Part shown: positions 19,919-21,364 of the stretch, one piece after another
How the letters are laid out: every line of letters starts with the position of its first letter
How positions within the stretch are numbered: the stretch's first letter is position 1
IMG/VR virus record: IMGVR_UViG_3300008448_000791
Location: 1-21,364 of that record
Source of the DNA: a virus
Strand: one strand, 5' to 3'
Length of the DNA stretch: 21,364 nt
Position numbers and translations under genes: made by a program
Notes under the pieces: model-generated
Told to the model about the DNA's origin: nothing
What the model saw: the letters and a program-made list of their open reading frames with translations, nothing else
Databases searched by the model: none

Positions 19919-19919
19919 T

Positions 19920-20099
19920 ATGATTACATACAAATTTTATGTTGGTAAAGATGTTTATGAATTCGCCGCAGAGTCTAAACTGAATGCGATGGAAATGTGT
20001 AATCGTCAAGTGATTGATAAGTTGGATTTGCATCCTATGGCTTGGGCTGATGCTGGCCAGAATGCATTTTCGTATCAGTCTGGCAACTTTTTTGATTAA
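19920..20099 (+). CDS. Unknown small early protein (59 aa)
   Basis: I start this at the ATG at 19920, 1 nt after the previous stop. A longer open frame to the left lies inside the neighbouring gene and would mean a 96-nt overlap. The product begins MITYKFYVGKDVYEFAAESK, with a helix LNAMEMCNRQVIDKLDL and a C-terminal PMAWADAGQNAFSYQ. No domain or membrane segment is seen. The translational context suggests re-initiation after the preceding gene. Confidence 0.68.
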   Translation: MITYKFYVGKDVYEFAAESKLNAMEMCNRQVIDKLDLHPMAWADAGQNAFSYQSGNFFD

Positions 20100-20108
20100 G
20101 GAAATAAA

Positions 20109-20291
20109 ATGAAAATCGAAACAGCAATTGGTATTCTGAATAAAGAACGTGAATTTTTAGGTTTGGGTTTCTTGGAGTTATTGCAAGATATCCAACATGA
20201 AGGTAAGATGGTTTACTCTGAAAAGACTATGGAAGCATTTGAACGGTTCATGGTTGATGGTCGCAAGATGTTTGCACCTGTTGCAGAATAA
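20109..20291 (+). CDS. Unknown small early protein (60 aa)
   Basis: Preceded by TTAAGGAAATAAA, identical to the site before the 19682 gene. The product is largely helical: MKIETAIGILNKEREFLGLG, then FLELLQDIQHEGKMVYSEKT, then MEAFERFMVDGRKMFAPVAE. It has no cysteine and no membrane segment. Its last codons overlap the hairpin of promoter-module copy 4, so the stop codon is embedded in that element. Function unknown. Confidence 0.66.
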   Translation: MKIETAIGILNKEREFLGLGFLELLQDIQHEGKMVYSEKTMEAFERFMVDGRKMFAPVAE

Positions 20292-20296
20292 CAACA
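20279..20296 (+). repeat. Hairpin of promoter module, copy 4
   Basis: TGTTG (20279-20283) and CAACA (20292-20296), 5-bp stem, 8-nt loop. The -35 box begins 17 nt after the CAAC core, as in copies 2 and 3, with CGAAAATAGTTG between. Confidence 0.6.
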
Positions 20297-20312
20297 GTAA
20301 CGAAAATAGTTG

Positions 20313-20340
20313 TTGACTTACCCTCCGAACCGTGTATAAT
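20313..20340 (+). promoter_or_regulatory. Sigma70-type promoter of the third early-gene block
   Basis: TTGACT (20313-20318) and perfect TATAAT (20335-20340), 16 nt apart. Its spacer and downstream sequence match the promoter at 18789. Confidence 0.75.
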
Positions 20341-20371
20341 TAATTCTGTTGAGTTGATAAAGGACATTGAA

Positions 20372-20626
20372 ATGAGAACAGCAAGCGAACAAACCCTCTG
20401 GGAAATCCAAGCATACGGTGCTAAGAAATCCGAAATTCTTGAGTCTGTACAAGATTCAATTAGTTTCCAACTTTCTGGTCCTGGTATGGTGATTGCAAGT
20501 TACCTTTCTGATGCACAGGAAGTGATGGAACACGGTAGTGAACGTGCGTTGAATGATGCAAGGCAATATATTAATATTGCAAAAATGTTGATGATGGAAT
20601 TTGAATTAGGTTTTAAGGAAAGATAA
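20372..20626 (+). CDS. Unknown small early protein (84 aa)
   Basis: Starts at the ATG at 20372, 7 nt after AAAGGA. A TTG at 20354 in the same frame would place the ribosome-binding site inside the gene. The product is mainly helical: MRTASEQTLWEIQAYGAKKS, then ILESVQDSISFQLSGPGMVI, then ASYLSDAQEVMEHGSERALN with a C-terminal DARQYINIAKMLMMEFELGF. No known domain is seen. The 'SGPGMVIASYLSDAQE' region looks like a conserved helix cap. It is the first gene after the promoter at 20313. Confidence 0.68.
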   Translation: MRTASEQTLWEIQAYGAKKSEILESVQDSISFQLSGPGMVIASYLSDAQEVMEHGSERALNDARQYINIAKMLMMEFELGFKER

Positions 20627-20627
20627 T

Positions 20628-20822
20628 ATGACTAATTTTGTTACTGTTGCGGATATGATTACCGCTTTGTCTGCCTTGCCGGCTGATGCCCGCTTGGTTG
20701 TGACACAGACTGGTTACTACTGTTATGATGATTTTGCCGATTGTTTTATGCCACGACCTGCTGGCGATGACAACGATGGTACCCCATTGTTTGCAGTAGG
20801 ACATTCTCACCAAAGTTATTAA
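20628..20822 (+). CDS. Unknown small early protein, 'DARLVVTQTGYY' type (64 aa)
   Basis: The pattern VADMITALSALPADARLVVTQTGYYCYDDFADCF (about 7-41), followed by LFAVGHSHQSY at the end, matches a small protein I recall in many phages ('LP.DARVVV.QTGYY.Y..FADVF...I.HS.QSY'). It probably folds as a short alpha/beta domain. It starts 1 nt after the previous stop, and the three cysteine/histidine positions near the end are not a clear metal site. Function unknown; recurring in early phage regions, as I recall. Confidence 0.72.
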   Translation: MTNFVTVADMITALSALPADARLVVTQTGYYCYDDFADCFMPRPAGDDNDGTPLFAVGHSHQSY

Positions 20823-20834
20823 AGGAATAAATAT

Positions 20835-21179
20835 ATGATGATAGTTATCCGCACTCAGTACCACGAAAATTATGGCGCACATGATTGGGATGGTGTGGGT
20901 GAGTGTCCTCAGTATTGGAAAGCCAAAGGCGGTTCAGAGTATAAGATACTTGACGTTCCGCTTAACATAGATTACAATGAGTTTGTGAAGTTCACATTGA
21001 CTGGCATTGAAACGAATACGGATTATTCTAGCGAGTACATGGTCGATTGGTCTATGGAAAGTGATGACTACCTTTCATGGTTTGAGAGGTCTCAGTTACA
21101 GTTTGATGGTGCTATCACTAGCAAAGAACCCACAATGACGTATCAACAAGTTTTGGATAAGCAAAAGGAACTAGCATGA
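20835..21179 (+). CDS. Unknown protein, 'MIVIxTQYxENYGAH' type (114 aa)
   Basis: Begins MMIVIRTQYHENYGAHDWDG, then PQYWKAKGGSEYKILDVPL (about 26-44), an acidic middle (YSSEYMVDWSMESDDYLSWFE) and a polar end with EPTMTYQQVLDKQKELA. Proteins with this start, and often with WKxKGG, occur in many phages and plasmids as I recall, with no known function. The gene has AAAGGA before the start. Two adjacent ATG codons (20835 and 20838) leave the exact start open by one residue. It overlaps the next gene by 4 nt. Confidence 0.75.
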   Translation: MMIVIRTQYHENYGAHDWDGVGECPQYWKAKGGSEYKILDVPLNIDYNEFVKFTLTGIETNTDYSSEYMVDWSMESDDYLSWFERSQLQFDGAITSKEPTMTYQQVLDKQKELA

Positions 21180-21364
21180 GTAAGATGAGCGAGTTGGCTA
21201 TGGAGATTGAAGAGTTGTATCTTCAAGGATACAATGAATTCACGATTGCAACAATGCTTAATATACCAGTAGAATTGGTTGACAATTTTGTTGCAAGTTT
21301 TATGGATGCAGAGTATAATGAAAGCATGGACGGAGATTTTGATTCCGCTATGGCTTCAGCAGGA
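21176..21364 (+). CDS. Unknown small protein, helix-turn-helix-like start (3' end outside window)
   Basis: An open frame overlapping the previous stop (ATGA) and running off the right edge, so only the first 63 residues are seen. The start MSKMSELAMEIEELYLQGYN, then FTIATMLNIPVELVDNFVAS, has the shape of a small helix-turn-helix: 'eI.eLy..G.s...IA..LnIp...V..fv'. This would suit a DNA-binding regulator. The rest is acidic (MDAEYNESMDGDFDSAMAS). The family resembles short phage proteins that I recall starting MxKxxELSxEIEELxxxG. The function is unproven. Confidence 0.7.
   Translation, partial: MSKMSELAMEIEELYLQGYNEFTIATMLNIPVELVDNFVASFMDAEYNESMDGDFDSAMASAG

Noticed and set aside
19824-19919. 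Upstream extension of the 19920 gene
   Set aside because: It would lie wholly inside the preceding gene; the ATG at 19920, 1 nt after that gene's stop, is the better start.
1-21364. tRNA genes, CRISPR arrays, retron or diversity-generating elements, transposases
   Set aside because: I saw no cloverleaf-like sequence with conserved arms, no regularly spaced repeats, no reverse transcriptase and no transposase motifs. A dedicated scan was not possible, so a tRNA could have been missed.

Overview
The window looks like part of a T4-like tailed-phage genome (myovirus type) that infects a proteobacterium, most likely an aquatic one. The evidence is the tight packing with 1-17 nt gene overlaps, many short unknown genes, and a T4-style DNA-metabolism set: class I ribonucleotide reductase NrdA/NrdB with a thioredoxin, a RuvC-like resolvase and a T4 RNase H-type 5'-3' exonuclease. 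There is also a ClpP-like protease and a GH19 lysozyme. Several unknown proteins resemble families I associate with T4-like phages of marine and freshwater bacteria (pelagiphages, methylotroph phages, cyanophages). That resemblance is from memory, not from a search. I saw no tRNA, rRNA, CRISPR array, insertion sequence or integrase.

Layout. (1) 1-2777, plus strand: the end of nrdA, a thioredoxin, a small membrane protein, nrdB, an exported staphylococcal-nuclease homologue and a 49-residue membrane peptide. (2) 2795-4228: an unknown protein, a zinc-ribbon protein and a RuvC-like nuclease. (3) 4208-6732: a strong sigma70-type promoter overlapped by a 16-bp palindrome, then clpP, two unknown proteins (the first with faint glycosyltransferase character) and a multi-pass membrane protein. 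(4) 6729-8656: another sigma70 promoter, an AbrB-like protein and four small or medium unknown genes. (5) 8664-9613: a T4-late-like motif, the GH19 lysozyme and a lysine/proline-rich tail-like protein. (6) 9619-13310, minus strand: a late-like motif followed by a DUF4337-like membrane protein, a small secreted cysteine protein, two related membrane coiled-coil proteins flanking a 50-residue membrane peptide, an LpxH-like phosphoesterase and a GT2 glycosyltransferase. (7) 13340-18706, plus strand: GIY-YIG nuclease, a small membrane protein, two related secreted proteins, a cysteine-less glutaredoxin-like protein, an Sm/SH3-like protein, a large unknown protein, the RNase H-type exonuclease, a DUF6433-like protein and two more unknown genes, ending at a clear intrinsic terminator. 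(8) 18750-21364: short unknown genes driven by three repeated promoter modules, typical of an early, host-takeover region.

How it may work together. Sigma70-like promoters should be read by host RNA polymerase early, giving the small genes of regions 7 and 8 and several metabolic genes. The nucleotide-reduction, exonuclease and resolvase genes support replication and recombination. The lysozyme and the minus-strand envelope cassette carry T4-late-like motifs and are probably late. The most striking signals are the apparent complete absence of GCAGC/GCTGC from the window, although GCCGC/GCGGC is common, and a hairpin-plus-promoter module repeated four times at nearly fixed spacing.
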